From Vespula vulgaris (taxonomy: Eukaryota; Arthropoda; Insecta; Hymenoptera; Vespidae), in NCBI RefSeq assembly GCF_905475345.1, contig NC_066599.1:610001-674000 (forward strand): 64,000 nt of DNA, written 5' to 3'. A model generated the notes under the pieces. The model was not told the origin of the DNA and searched no databases. It was given only the letters and a program-made list of their open reading frames with translations. Shown piece after piece: positions 26,089 through 38,132 of this stretch; position 1 is the first letter of the stretch; every line of letters begins with the position of its first letter. The position numbers were made by a program, and so were the translations under genes.

Positions 26089-29000
26089 CTAATTTTCAGC
26101 CACTACCTGTGTAGGAAGTGGCGCATCTCCCTGGCCCTTTTCGACAGTTTTACCATTTTCTACAGCATCATCAAATTGACCAGGCACTGGCAGTACTTCT
26201 TTTGTTGTATTAATACTTGTTACAGGATCTCTGAAATAACGAATAATTTAATTACATTCTGCATGTATATGAATCCGCGTTTGCATACGCATATTGTGCT
26301 TTTTTAAAAAAGAACATGGTCTATAAATAACGTACATATAATCATTTAGTCCGTCCACATTAATACCTCGTCCTTTGCTATCCTTCTTATCACACTCTTT
26401 AGTCTTCTTTATAGTAGTTTTTTTCTTACTGGTTGCCTAAAAATAAAGCTTTACATTTATTTTAGAAACTAGAGTTTATTTAGGAATATAATACCTTCAT
26501 CTGAGTCTTCTTTCCACGTCCAGCTATTTGCGTACGATTATTCCCGCGTGTTGGAAAAGTTGGCCTTCCCATTGGATTGAATGCACGGGGTAAACCATAC
26601 TTCAAACCACCTATTGAAGTAACCTACAACAAATTACTTGTATTATTAATATCTCAATTCTTTTTCTTATCTCATCTCTAATTTCTTACATTGAAGAGAT
26701 TTGTAGAAGACTCTTTGGAAAAAGCCTTTACATATAACACTTACCTTTAAATTATTTGTAAATTTTTGTCATTTATTTATATCAATGATAAGCAAAATTT
26801 TGTATAATTAGTCATAACTAATTAGCAACAGTTAAAAATGATTGTGTAATAAGATACATCAATTGAGATACATGTGTGATATAATGTAGATGTCTTTATT
26901 TTAATATTGTATGTACTACATATGAAAAGCACACCTTTGTCAAAATAGTTTATAATAAAATTATGTAAAAACATAAAAACAGAGATGCATGATGAACTCT
27001 TTAATAATTTACTCTGAATATTTAAATAAAAATTAAATTTGCAAAATAGAGAACAACAACCTATGCAATGCCTTCAATATTTTTTTGAGAAGAATTCAGA
27101 GATTCGTCTTCAGGAAAATCTTCTTCCACGTATAAACAATGATATTGGACCATAGTTAGACTGCGATTGTATGTATACCCTACCTGAGGTGGAAGTCGTC
27201 CTCGAGGATGTCCTTGCATAGGTTGTGGCAATCGACCAGGTTGACCATAATTGGGACCCCATTGACCAACAACAACACCAGCAATCTCCAATTGTCCTCC
27301 GCGCGAAGGTATAGGGCGACGCATTAGACCACGTTGTGGCAATGTACCATTACCTCGTCCACGAATTAATCCTTCATTAATCGTACAGCCAGCTGGTAGA
27401 ATATTCTGAGGTACTGATACACGAATGCCTGTAAATAGTATTACGTTTTTTATAAATTACACCAGAATATACATGCTTGGTACTTGCTTCATTGGGAGGA
27501 AAAAAATAAAAAAAATAAAAAAATTAAAAAAATAAAGAAATAAAAAAAAAACAAAAATATATATTTTGTTAGAAAAAAAAAAGAAAGACATAAAAATTAT
27601 AACAGTTTTGAAATTTACAGGACAAATTAGACGCCACAAAGAAATAGTACTCTCCTCCCAATTGAAATTTTTTTTTTTTTTTTAAATATTTTCAATAAGA
27701 AAACTTGTATAAAAGATTCTAAGAAAATTCGGGCCTTTGAGTATCCGTACTTTTTGAGTCAATTGTTTTATTGATACCTTTTATTTTTTGTGAGCACTTT
27801 CATCCAATTTAATGGATGTATACGATAGAAAAATGAAATATATATGAATAGTCAATGTAAAAAGTATAAAAATAATGATATAATTTATGAGATATATAAT
27901 AGAATTTCTACCTGGTGCAATAGGCATTGGTGGTCGTGCAAACACGACATTGATCCCTTCAAGTACAGCCTTTCTCATTCTTTCAACTTTTACAACACGT
28001 TCTATGTGACCACTGCACAATTCCAATAAATTTTTTGCAATAGTAGCTCGTGCTAATGTATGGTGAAATAGTTTTCCGTCAAAATATAACCAAGGACAGC
28101 ACATTAACCAAGGTATTGGAGCGCCGCAAGCATCATTTGCTAAAAGAGCAGTTTCCACGCCTGCCATAAATAAACTTGCAAGTTGAACACCACGGGAAGT
28201 TACTAAAGGAAGCTGTAAAATGATTTTTTTTTTTTTCCCAATTAAATTTAAGATACTTTATTACAGCTGCATTTATATATTATACTATGAACAATATCGT
28301 TATATTACCTGTAAATCCTGCAAATATTGAGCATTCATTAATTCTGGAGAAAAGGCCTGTGCAATAAAAGCATCTAATTCTTGACGACGCAAAATTTTTA
28401 TTTTATCAGAGAAAGACATAACGTATCTGTAAAAAGAAAAAAATTTGTATTATTATCAGATAAGCTATTAAAAAAATATATATATAAAAAAAATAATAAA
28501 AAAAGAAAAAATGTCGGACATGCAGTAAATCTGCTTTAAAAATTTAATATGTGCACTCACCGTAAAACACAAGCCATAACTAAAAAATGTTGAGGTACAT
28601 AAGCTGTATTTAACATAAGAGGTGTATCTGACCTCATGCAAGTCAAAAATCCTCTTAATCGGCGACGTTTGTCATCTATTCCTGTGCTATAAATAAAATA
28701 TTACAGATTTTTCAAATGACGCTTATAAAATAATTATTGCATACACACACACACACACATGTATATATAAAAAATTAATAAGAGAAACTAACCCAAACCA
28801 CAAACGTTGGATCGTCGGAACACCCCAACCAATTTGTTCTGCTTTTACTAATTCTGGAGTTTGATATGGATTCGACTTTGACCATACCCATTCCTTTATT
28901 ATCACGTCCGGTACTTCAATTTTTTCACTATCTACAGAAATTTAGGAAATATTATAAATACTTGTTAAATCATATATAAATGTTAGATCATATATAATAA

Positions 29001-29766
29001 TATTTATACGTATATATACATACCACCTTTCTCTTTACTTTTAGTTGCTAAATACATCCGATGGTGTAAATTAAAAAGAATTGCATATACCATTTGTCTT
29101 ACTGGTCTATAAATCAAATGAATAGAGGGAAATTCTCTGTGATTTTCATCCTCTAAAAGAACTGGCAATTTAATTTCACCAGCTATAAGAATTTGATATA
29201 TGTGAGGAGACATTAGACCTTTTTGATGTCTTTCAGAAGCAGTACGCATAACTTCTGGTACTGTACTAGGAATACTAGTAGTTGTTTTTTCTATTTGTTT
29301 TGTTGAATCCGTCGTAGCATGCGATGGAGATGTAGCAGAGGAACTGCTACTTGAACTTGATGAACTTATTAAAAGATTATGGGTGCCATTTATAGCATGA
29401 CCATTACCTGCATGGATTAAATAAATTTAGTTTTTATATATAAATATAATAATATAATTTGATGATATAACATTGAATTGATATTCACTTTGTTCCTCCT
29501 CAGATCTAGCATTGTCAGCATCTCCATGTCCTTGGATACCAGGTGGATCTATCACTATCTGTGGTGCTGACTTTGCATTTGCTGTCGCTTGCTTGTACGC
29601 ATTTAAGCTTTCACGTTCACTTTCTAATGTTTCAGAAGCAAATCTAGAAGTTTCTAAACTACTATCACCCTCTGAAGTTGATGGTCCATCAGATAAATTT
29701 GACTGCGTTTGCAAATTTTGCTTGGAATCTATCTTATGAGCTGTAAAATGTAACACACGATTATAA

Positions 29767-29800
<34 letters not shown>

Positions 29801-31222
29801 AGATATATAATATATATATATATATATGTACACACACACATATAATTCTAAAATATTAACTACTTTACCTTTAGTTGGTTTTACAGGCTTATAATGTAAA
29901 AATCCTTCTTTTGTACCATTAATGTAGTATTGTACAGATTGCCTTAATTTGGAACACCTTGGATCAGATAGAGATCCAAATACTTTCTGCGATACTACAT
30001 CTAACTCAACAGATGGAAGTTCTCTAACAAAATTAGCAATTGTTTTTATCATTTGTTCAATACTAGTCTTATTAGTGTTCGTATTTATATTTAATTTTTT
30101 ATAGAAGTCAAGGAGATTATTTTCCGTTAAGATATAATTCCCAAGTAATGCTGCCAATAAGCATAGTCTATCTGCTGGGATATTTAAGGCTTTTAAAAGT
30201 TCAGGAATTATATATTCTTTTGTATCAAGGGAACCCTTAAAACATATAATAATACACATGTAATGAAACATATATGAAAGAATTGATAAATACACCCACA
30301 CACATACATGTACATTTGTATATAGTACTAACCTTATATGTAAGTTTTAATTGTTCTGAAGAGAAGTATCTAGGTGGATCAAATGCAGCATACTCAGCAT
30401 CATCGGCTATTAAACCATTAAAATTATTTTCCCGGCAATAAGCAATGACTTCTTGATGATGATCATCCATACTGCATAACTACAGTTATATAAACTGCAT
30501 TAATTTTTACTTTTTATTACATATACTTGATATAAATAATCAACTTACAACTGCAACATTAAAATATCTAAGTGCCATACGTAAACTGGTTCTTAAACAT
30601 ACAGGTGGTGTCCACCAAATCTTTGGTGGTGGAGTTCCTTTGGTTGTAATATGTTTGATGACCTATAAACATGATACAATTGTTTTAACAAAGATATAAC
30701 TAATAAAGATAAAAACAAGATAATATATTGTATCATAAAGACAGAACTTACATTATTTACTTTAATTCTCACTTGCAACTGATTTTGAACCCAGTCTGCA
30801 CGACGAGAAGCTTCAAAACAACCATTAAAAAAGACAGCTAATTCTAAACCTGACATTTCTGTTGCTTGTATAAGCACTGCTAGAAATTGTACCATACGGT
30901 TCCACTGGCCTCCGCAAGCCCAATCTGTTAGAAAATCACATTAGTTTCAAAGTAATAATAAACTAACACTTCAGAGCATGCTATTATATAAAAAAAACAT
31001 GAAGTACTGACCTGAAAAATAGCCGCCATAAAGTCTATCTAAACAACATTCTCCATCAAGGACTAATCTTAGCTTTGTAGTTGAATGTGGTGATAGAACT
31101 TTAGAAAGACGATTGCGCTGTCGCTGAGTAACGGTACGTGCTATTTTTAATAAATCTACCGATACAGATCCACCTGGTATACAATTACTATCCAGAAAAG
31201 CTTGCAAGTCTTGAATACCCAT
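26089..31222 (-). CDS. FAM120A: FAM120A-type constitutive coactivator of PPAR-gamma-like protein
   Basis: Fifteen coding exons in transcript order: 31012-31222, 30752-30924, 30549-30662, 30333-30479, 29869-30235, 29489-29740, 29024-29407, 28793-28931, 28561-28686, 28309-28426, 27912-28212, 27184-27428, 26495-26623, 26336-26436, 26089-26230 (982 codons plus stop). Residues 1 to about 300 form the XPG/PIN-like nuclease-fold domain: MGIQDLQAFLDS start, VLDGECCLDRLYGGY, DWACGGQW, DDHHQEV. A variable Ser/Glu-rich linker follows (about 335-460). The conserved central region then has SPHIYQILIAGEI, YRPVRQMVYAI, VIIKEW, RLRGFLTCMRSDTP, RRQELDAFIAQAFSP and NDACGAPIPW...CCPWLYFDGKLF. The tail is RG-rich and then Lys-rich. 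Vertebrate FAM120A is an RNA-binding scaffold linked to Src/PI3K signalling; the role in insects is inferred. The start matches the family's MG-x-Q-x-x-Q N-terminus. Confidence 0.93.
27061..27183 (-). CDS. Possible alternative C-terminal extension of FAM120
   Basis: If the donor after 27184 is not used, the FAM120 frame stays open for 40 more codons (VGYTYNRSL... to NIEGIA, then stop). This would replace the Lys-rich tail encoded by the last three exons. It is mildly acidic and matches no domain I know. It could be an alternative terminal exon or just a chance open frame. Confidence 0.3.
   Translation of the reverse strand, partial: VGYTYNRSLTMVQYHCLYVEEDFPEDESLNSSQKNIEGIA
29764..29826. repeat. 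(TA)n microsatellite in a FAM120 intron
   Basis: A nearly pure TA array in the intron between the fifth and sixth coding exons. Confidence 0.85.
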
Positions 31223-33182
31223 CTTTCAAAGATATTATTTCTTCTCTTTATGGTAATAAGTTTAGTGTATTGTTTACTACTTGTTGTATATGTTTTTTGT
31301 ATATAGTAATATTACTGTTTTTTTTTTGTATCTACTTATATTATAATAATAGCTGTTCCAATTTAAATCGAATTTTTAAATTTGTTAATAGTTTTATGAC
31401 TTCAAGAAGTGTAGTTTCAAATTCAACAGTTTGAACCTGTAAGAGAACAATAGATTTCCTTAATCAATTATTTAAATTTAATTTGATATGACATCACCTT
31501 CAATCTTCCACATACACACACATACACACATACACACACACATGCACACATAAAATAAAATTTCACATTTAATCTTTTTAATATAACAATATACTATAAG
31601 ATTCAAATTCGTTACACGTTAATTATGTCTGACAGGTTACAAACACATCAACACAAAAATTTTTTGTTAACATGCGTAAATCCATTTAACATTATTTATA
31701 TGTTGTAATGAAGAAGAAAGAAACATATAACAAAGATGATCAGTCGCGCGATATCTCCCCCCCAAAAAAAATATAAGATTTTCAAGTTTGCTTCTTTATT
31801 AGAGAACTCTCGAGAAAAAAAATTTGTCACAATTAACAACGAAATATGTCGACGCCATTTACTTTGTTTATACCAGTATAGGAAAGTTTATAAACTTACG
31901 ATAGTGTCTAAGAAATAAATTGATTTTTTTGAAGCGATAAACGTCGATTTAGACGAAATTTATAATTTTCAATGATTCCATTGTGAAAGAAGCGTGTTCA
32001 AGGAAAAAAAGAAGGATCCCATAAACCGGCATGGCGAAAGAGCAAAGGATATATCCTTTATATTAATCTACTACTTAAGATAAATGGAAGGTATTCGCGC
32101 GGATTCGTGACCAATTCTTATTTACGAACGAGACCGCGCAAAATCACCTTATTAAAAGGATTACTCTTCGATTTACGTTAGATTAAAAGTACTTACGTTA
32201 AATTAGCGAGAATCATCATGGCCCCAAAGAAACACAAAACACACGGGCTTTCAGAGTAGGTGACGTAGGATTCGAAAACGGAAATGAGCACTTGACCGCG
32301 CTCCTATGTCTTACGCTCTACGTCCCGATTCCATGAGAATGCTCAAATAAGATTGGTGCTTCGAATCGAGTCGAAAGATGGCGGCCGGAAGTTGATTCCG
32401 TAACATCATTTGAAAATCTCTTATTTTCCTCATCGCATACCGTTTTTCATTACGAATTTATTTTAGATAATTAAAATTGTATTTTTTTGATCGAAATAAC
32501 GTTTTACTTTCTTTTGTCTTATTTTTATATATATTCAGATATTTATTCGAATTTGATTCTTACGTATAATAATAAAATGCAAATATATTTCTTTTTGAGT
32601 TTTATAATATTGATCATGAAATCATACACTGTAGGAATGTGAAAAAATAAACAGAATATATTTTTCTTTCGTTAATTTTTTTTTCTTTTCTTTTTTCTTT
32701 TTTCTTTTTTTTTTTTTTTGGTCAATATGTATCATGTATACAAAGAGAGAGACATACGCACATGTCACATACATACCATACTAATAATATTCAGTCAATG
32801 CTCCTTTTTTTTAAATACTACAAATAAATGGAAGATCAAACTAAGATAGTTAAAGTTTTCAACTTTTTATCCAAATAGATTGTCTCTCATTTCTTAATGA
32901 GAATGAATTATATGATTGTAGTATAAGAAACTTTTTTTTCAAAGAGCACAATATATGTGTAATTATTCTCCATTAAACACACATATCTATTTGAGATGTT
33001 TGTAGTGCTATAAATCATTAAAAATCTCGGATTTTATCATTTTAACATAATGCTGTTCATATCTAAATGGTTTATAAGTCTGCAATAACATTTGCAATGG
33101 CAATAGAGTGCACAATATCGCTATACATTGTATAGCTGAAAAACTAGAATAAGTCTTTTGTATTATACACGGCTGCACTTGT
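31223..33182. other. FAM120 5' region and GRP94 3' flank
   Basis: No coding gene. The left part is the FAM120 5' UTR and probably an untranslated exon plus intron. A CpG-containing patch at about 32090-32400 looks like the promoter. The right part (about 32400-33182) is T-rich, with long poly-pyrimidine runs, and should contain the GRP94 3' UTR. A CA-rich stretch lies at 31510-31550. Confidence 0.55.
32375..32392 (+). promoter_or_regulatory. Adjacent YY1- and ETS-type sites in the FAM120 promoter region
   Basis: AAGATGGCGGC (32375-32385) is an exact YY1/Pho consensus. It is followed with one base of overlap by CCGGAAGT (32385-32392), an ETS/GABP core. The pair lies about 1.15 kb upstream of the FAM120 ATG in the only GC-richer patch of that interval. 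The assignment to FAM120 is by position. Confidence 0.5.
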
Positions 33183-35878
33183 TTAGAGTTCATCGTGTCC
33201 CTCTTCCTCTTCTTTTTCGTCCTCCGCATCAACTTCTGTTACTTGTTCTGTCTCTGTGGAACTTACGGTAGATTCTTCCTCTTGAATATCTTCTTCTTCT
33301 GGTCCTTCATCGAGAGAAATACCTAATGTCTTCCTCATAAGCTGCTCTACGCTATCTGCAAAACTAGCAGTTTCTTTCAGCATATAGCCTGATCGAAGAG
33401 TGGCTGTTCTAAACATCATTATGGCTATGTCCTTTGCAGTTTGATCAGATGAATCAATTTGAGTCCTATGTAATAATTCCCTAATTAGTGGATGCCTTGG
33501 ATTGATTTCTAAAGTTTTCTTTTGATTCAAGTAATAAGTTTTCTGCGGATCATCTGACTTTTGATGTGCATTAGAGATTGCTAATCTTTCCATATTTCCT
33601 GTCCATCCAAACATACTTGCAACGAGAGCGCAAGGTGAATCTGTTAGACGTTCAGAGACTTGTGCTTTACTGATATGATCTTTCAAAATATCATTTAACC
33701 ATTTAAGCAAAGGTTCGAATGTTGTTTGTAATTGTTCTTGTATTTCTTTAGCTTTTTCACCTTCGTCCAATTGGAAACCTTCCTTGGCAACGTTTTGGAA
33801 TTTCTTTCCATCGAAATCAGGAAAAGCAGAAATAGTATATTCGTCAACAGGTTCTGTTAAATATAAAATTTCGTATCCTTTTTTGTTCAGTCGTTCAACG
33901 AACGGAGATTTCTCTACTTCTGCCTCAGAAGTTCCAGCAATGTAATAAATATGCTGTTGCTTAGGTTTCATACGCGATACATAATCCGCCAACGAAGTAG
34001 TACCCTTTTGGGTCGAAGAACGGAATTGTAGAAGCTTCGATAATCTGGCACGGTTTTGAGGATCCTCGATAACACCTAATTTGATATTTGTACTGTATTC
34101 TTTCCAGAATTTCTCATAATCTTCCTTCGAAATTTTTTTGATCATATCTAGAACTTTTCTAATAAGCTTTTTCTTAATGACCTTAATTAATTTGTGCTGT
34201 TGCAAATTTTCACGCGATACATTAAGCGGCAAATCGTCACTGTCTACAATACCACGTATAAAGGACAAATAATTAGGCATCATATCAGTAAATTTGTCGG
34301 TAATAAATACACGCCTAACGTATAACTTAATATTATCTGCTTTTGTACCGTATCTGTTAAAACTGTCACTGGGCTGAACTTTAGGAATAAATAAAAGAGA
34401 TTTGAATGTGACTTCGCCTTCCGCGACAAAGTGGATCTTTGCTAAAGGATCTTGCGTATCTTTTGTTAACGTTTTATAAAATTCATTGTATTCCTTATCA
34501 TCTACTTCTGATGGTTTCATAGTCCAAATTGGTTTGGATTCATTTAAGAGTTCCCAATCCCAAACAGTTTTATCTACCTTTTTGGTTTTCTTCTCATCTT
34601 CAGATGATTCTTCTACCTTAACATCTTCTTCTTCTTCTTCTTCTTCAGATTTATCCTCTGTATCTTTCTCACCGTCTTCTTCTTTCGTTGGTTTAGATTT
34701 ATCTTCTTCTTCGTCCACTTGTATAACTTTGCTGTTCCAAAGATAGATAGGGAAGTTAATAAATTGAGAGTACTTCTTAATTAAATTCCTAACGGTATCT
34801 TCTTCCAAGAAATCCAATGCTTCATCCTTCATGTGCAAACTATAATATAAAAGAGATTTTTCCTACGTATTATACGTTACAAACAATTTATAAGAATTGC
34901 ACAATTATTTTAATTTTTACCTTATTGTTGTTCCTCTTTTAAGCGTGTCTCCTCTAGGATCTTCGATGATGTTATAGCTACTGCTGTCAGATTCCCAAAT
35001 GTATTGTTTATCATCATTATGCTTAGTCGTAACAACTACCGTGTTTGCAACCAAAAAGGCAGAGTAGAATCCAACGCCAAATTGACCAATCATGTCATTC
35101 ATATCTTGAGTATTTTTTACATCTTGCATTTTACCCAAAAATTCAGCAGTACCAGATTTAGCAATTGTCCCAAGATTATTGATCAAATCAGTTTTGGTCA
35201 TGGCTATACCAGAATCTGTTATGCTCAATATTTTATTTTCTTTATCAGCTTTTATTCTGATAGCTAATTCAGGATTAGCGTTCAAAACATTTTTATCAGT
35301 GAGAGACAATAATCTGATTTTATCTAAAGCATCAGATGCATTAGATATTAATTCTCTAAGAAAAATTTCCTTATTACGATAAAGTGAATTTATAATAAGT
35401 TTCATCATGCGATTAACTTCTGTTTGGAACGTAAATTTCTCTGCCTTAGCCCTAAGTTCCTTTATCTGAGCAACATTTAATCCATCCAATTTTATACGTT
35501 CCTCATCTCTTTGAATAACTTCATCATCTGCAAAAAATAGGTGTTTTGAAAATTAAAAAGAAACATGTTTGCTTCAATGGAAATGAAATTCATGTATTTC
35601 TAAAAGTGACGATAGTCGCAACACAAAGTATGTTATAAAAATATACAAAAGATAAATAAAAGTCTTACCAGTACGTGATCCTTCACGACTAGATCCAAGA
35701 TCTTTTTCTACAGTTCCAATTTTATCTTCTGTTTCATCGTCCGCACTAACGAACCCTTGGAAAATAAAAATAAAACTTACACATCTTGTTGCAAAGGCCA
35801 TTAAATGTATTTTTAATAAATATAAAAATTACCTGCTAAAAGTACCAGGGCCGTTAAAAATATGAATAATTTTTGCAT
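33183..35878 (-). CDS. Gp93: Endoplasmin (GRP94/HSP90B1), ER HSP90 chaperone
   Basis: Four coding exons in transcript order: 35833-35878, 35669-35755, 34921-35527, 33183-34839 (798 codons plus stop). This is the ATP-driven HSP90 paralogue of the ER lumen, which folds secreted and membrane client proteins. A 20-residue signal peptide ends VSA|DD. The GHKL ATPase domain has ELISNASDALDKIR (Glu103, Asn107), DSGIAM (Asp149-Met154), NLGTIAKSGTAEFL and GQFGVGFYSAF. An acidic/Lys charged linker follows, then the middle domain (WDWELLNESKPIW, RRVFITDKF, SRENLQQHKLIKVIKKKL) and C-terminal dimerisation domain. The protein ends in an acidic tail with the HDEL retrieval signal. The numbering agrees with dog GRP94, where Glu103, Asn107 and Asp149 are the known nucleotide-site residues. 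Residue 153, normally Gly in DxGxG, is Ala here. The upstream region carries an exact ERSE. Confidence 0.97.
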
Positions 35879-36029
35879 AACTATCGTGCGAGTTCTACAA
35901 AAAATATTAGTTAAAGCGATGACGCTTTAAGAAATATGTCACAAACGCTTCGCACCACTATTTTCCGCCGACTGTCACAGAATCCAACTCGACATCATCA
36001 TATAGAGAGGAGAAGTAAATAATCAAAAA

Positions 36030-36048
36030 CCAATCGCGTGAGACCACG
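36030..36048 (+). promoter_or_regulatory. Exact ER stress response element (ERSE) upstream of GRP94
   Basis: CCAATCGCGTGAGACCACG fits the ERSE consensus CCAAT-N9-CCACG with exact spacing (NF-Y site plus ATF6/XBP1 site), 152 bases upstream of the GRP94 ATG. A second CCAAT at 36062-36066 lacks a CCACG partner. This implies induction by the unfolded protein response, as for vertebrate GRP94 and BiP. Confidence 0.8.
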
Positions 36049-38009
36049 CAATACAAATGGACCAATCACAGAGAAACTCTTGGCAACTCTTCCAAATGGC
36101 GTATTTTAATTCGTCACTCGGAAATACATAGTCGTTACTTATATATTTCGAGAATGTTCAGTTTAAAAAAGTAATTGTATCGTAAAAAAATTGAAAGTAT
36201 ATACTATCTCCAAATTGTTTTCAATAGTTCTTTAAAGATGATTTAAGTATTGAGAAATAAGAGAGAGAGTTGCTATATTTAATTGAAGCGGAAGAGGAAA
36301 ATATTCTCTTTATTATCGATATGTTTGTATTTACAAGTTAGCAGCTGTCGGTAAGGTAACCTTCAATTGGTCTGTCGATAATTTTTCGATATAATTTATC
36401 GTGTATCGATAATATACTTTTCTAATTAAAATTTTAAACCATTATCCCTTCTTGAGAGATAATAATCGGATCTTATGAAAATGTAATCGATACATCGTGC
36501 TATATTTTTATACTTGTAACCTAAATCAATTATAACTAATTCATAATCCGCATAATATTTTATGCATGAATTGATATCTACATTAAGTCAAATAGATCTA
36601 CAAGAATGTAAGTATTCGTACCTATCAGAAAGTATTAAAAAGTAAATATAAAAACTGAAGCACTGATAAAAAATGATCATTTTATTTATTCGTCGTAAAA
36701 AAAAATATTTCACAACACAAAGAATTGTTATTTGAATAATGAAAGTAGTCTACGTTGGAAAGAGATTCGAAGTTCTAAAATGAAGAAAAACGTGAAGCAA
36801 GTAGATAAATGAACTCGTATACAAATTCGACAAATTTGTTTTTTTTCTTTTTCTTTTTTTTTATTTTTTTTTTTTTTCTTTTTTTTCATGCGAATATGCG
36901 TGTTGTGACATATTCGTCGTTATGGATACGTCTTCCATCGGCAAAAGACCTGCAAGCGTACACATAGTTATAGACCACACATGTCAAACAAAGCTCCTTT
37001 TCGAGTAGAAGCAACATGCGAGAATGTAGCCGTTCTGCGTGCGCGCCTACTCGAGCAATATGTGTGTTTGAACTATAGAATGCGACGATACGCGTCGATG
37101 AATTCGAACATTGTCACTTGCCTTCCGCTCTTCTTCCGAGAAGCTACCTATTTTATATTTTACCTTTGGTCATTTACAACCCTCTACCACCACGATCATA
37201 ACGATCGATAAACAGAAGACGAAGACGACTTCCGTTCGCCAAAGGATACATTATTTTTTGAAAATTTCGGTGAGTCGAACTTCACCGATCGTTGATTGGT
37301 GGAATCGAAAAAAAAAGCCGATGTTAGATTAGATATATCAAACAGATTAGACATATGCTTTACATATGTCTTATATAGGAAGCTTATCCTTGGATAAAAC
37401 AAGACTACTGACATTGACCGTCTTTTAAATATTTAAGGAATCGTTTCCTACTATTTGCTATTTAACTAGTCTAACTCCGGCAGTCCTTCGAGTCGAACGT
37501 GTCTATTTGTTGATATAACTTGTATATATTATCTGAATCCTCTGAAAAGAACAAAAGACGGGTTACAAAGAAAAGAAAATATATTGTAAGTTATCTTACA
37601 AATATTTATCATCAGATATTGTTGTCTATCGATTTAATTTAAATTTATAGTAAAACGAAACTTTTCAGTTTTTCTTACAACGAATTACTTTTATTCTCGA
37701 TTACTATCGATCTCTTTCAACATATGCAAATCAATAAATAATTTTATAAAAATTTTATTATTTCCTTTTTCTTTCATTTATTTATTATTATCAATTTCTT
37801 TTTTTTTTACTCATTTTTATTATTCGATTTTATTTCCAGAGTACATTTTCTCCTACAAATAAATAAACAAAAGGATACTTATTGATCGTACGTTATCGCG
37901 CATATTACACAAAGATAACCATACATCAATATAATACACACGTTATACGTTGAATAAAATAAAATAAAAAAAAAAGGGCAAAGAAAAAGAAAACATTACG
38001 ACAATCCTT

Positions 38010-38031
38010 TAAAGGCCCGACTGGGCCTTTA
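38010..38031. repeat. Perfect 9-bp hairpin upstream of calcyphosin-like gene
   Basis: TAAAGGCCC and GGGCCTTTA flank a GACT loop, about 100 bases before the first coding exon. It could be a transcription factor palindrome or a 5' UTR hairpin. No function is established. Confidence 0.5.
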
Positions 38032-38132
38032 CACAGTCGAACTGAATTTACTTTCTCTCGTTGTCTTTTCCCTCCTTCATGTTCTTTACACGAGTCACAA
38101 TGATTCACGCGATCGTTCCCTCTCTTCCAGAC

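Larger units (their letters stand above)
35879..38132. other. GRP94 promoter and upstream region of calcyphosin-like gene
   Basis: No coding gene. About 35900-36100 is the GRP94 5' UTR and promoter, with several CCAAT boxes. A pyrimidine-rich tract lies at 36838-36888. The last part must contain an untranslated first exon of the calcyphosin-like gene, because its ATG lies two bases after an acceptor AG at 38129-38130. Confidence 0.6.

Noticed and set aside
34486..34746. Ser/Asp-rich plus-strand frame
   Set aside because: Antisense shadow of the acidic charged linker of GRP94.
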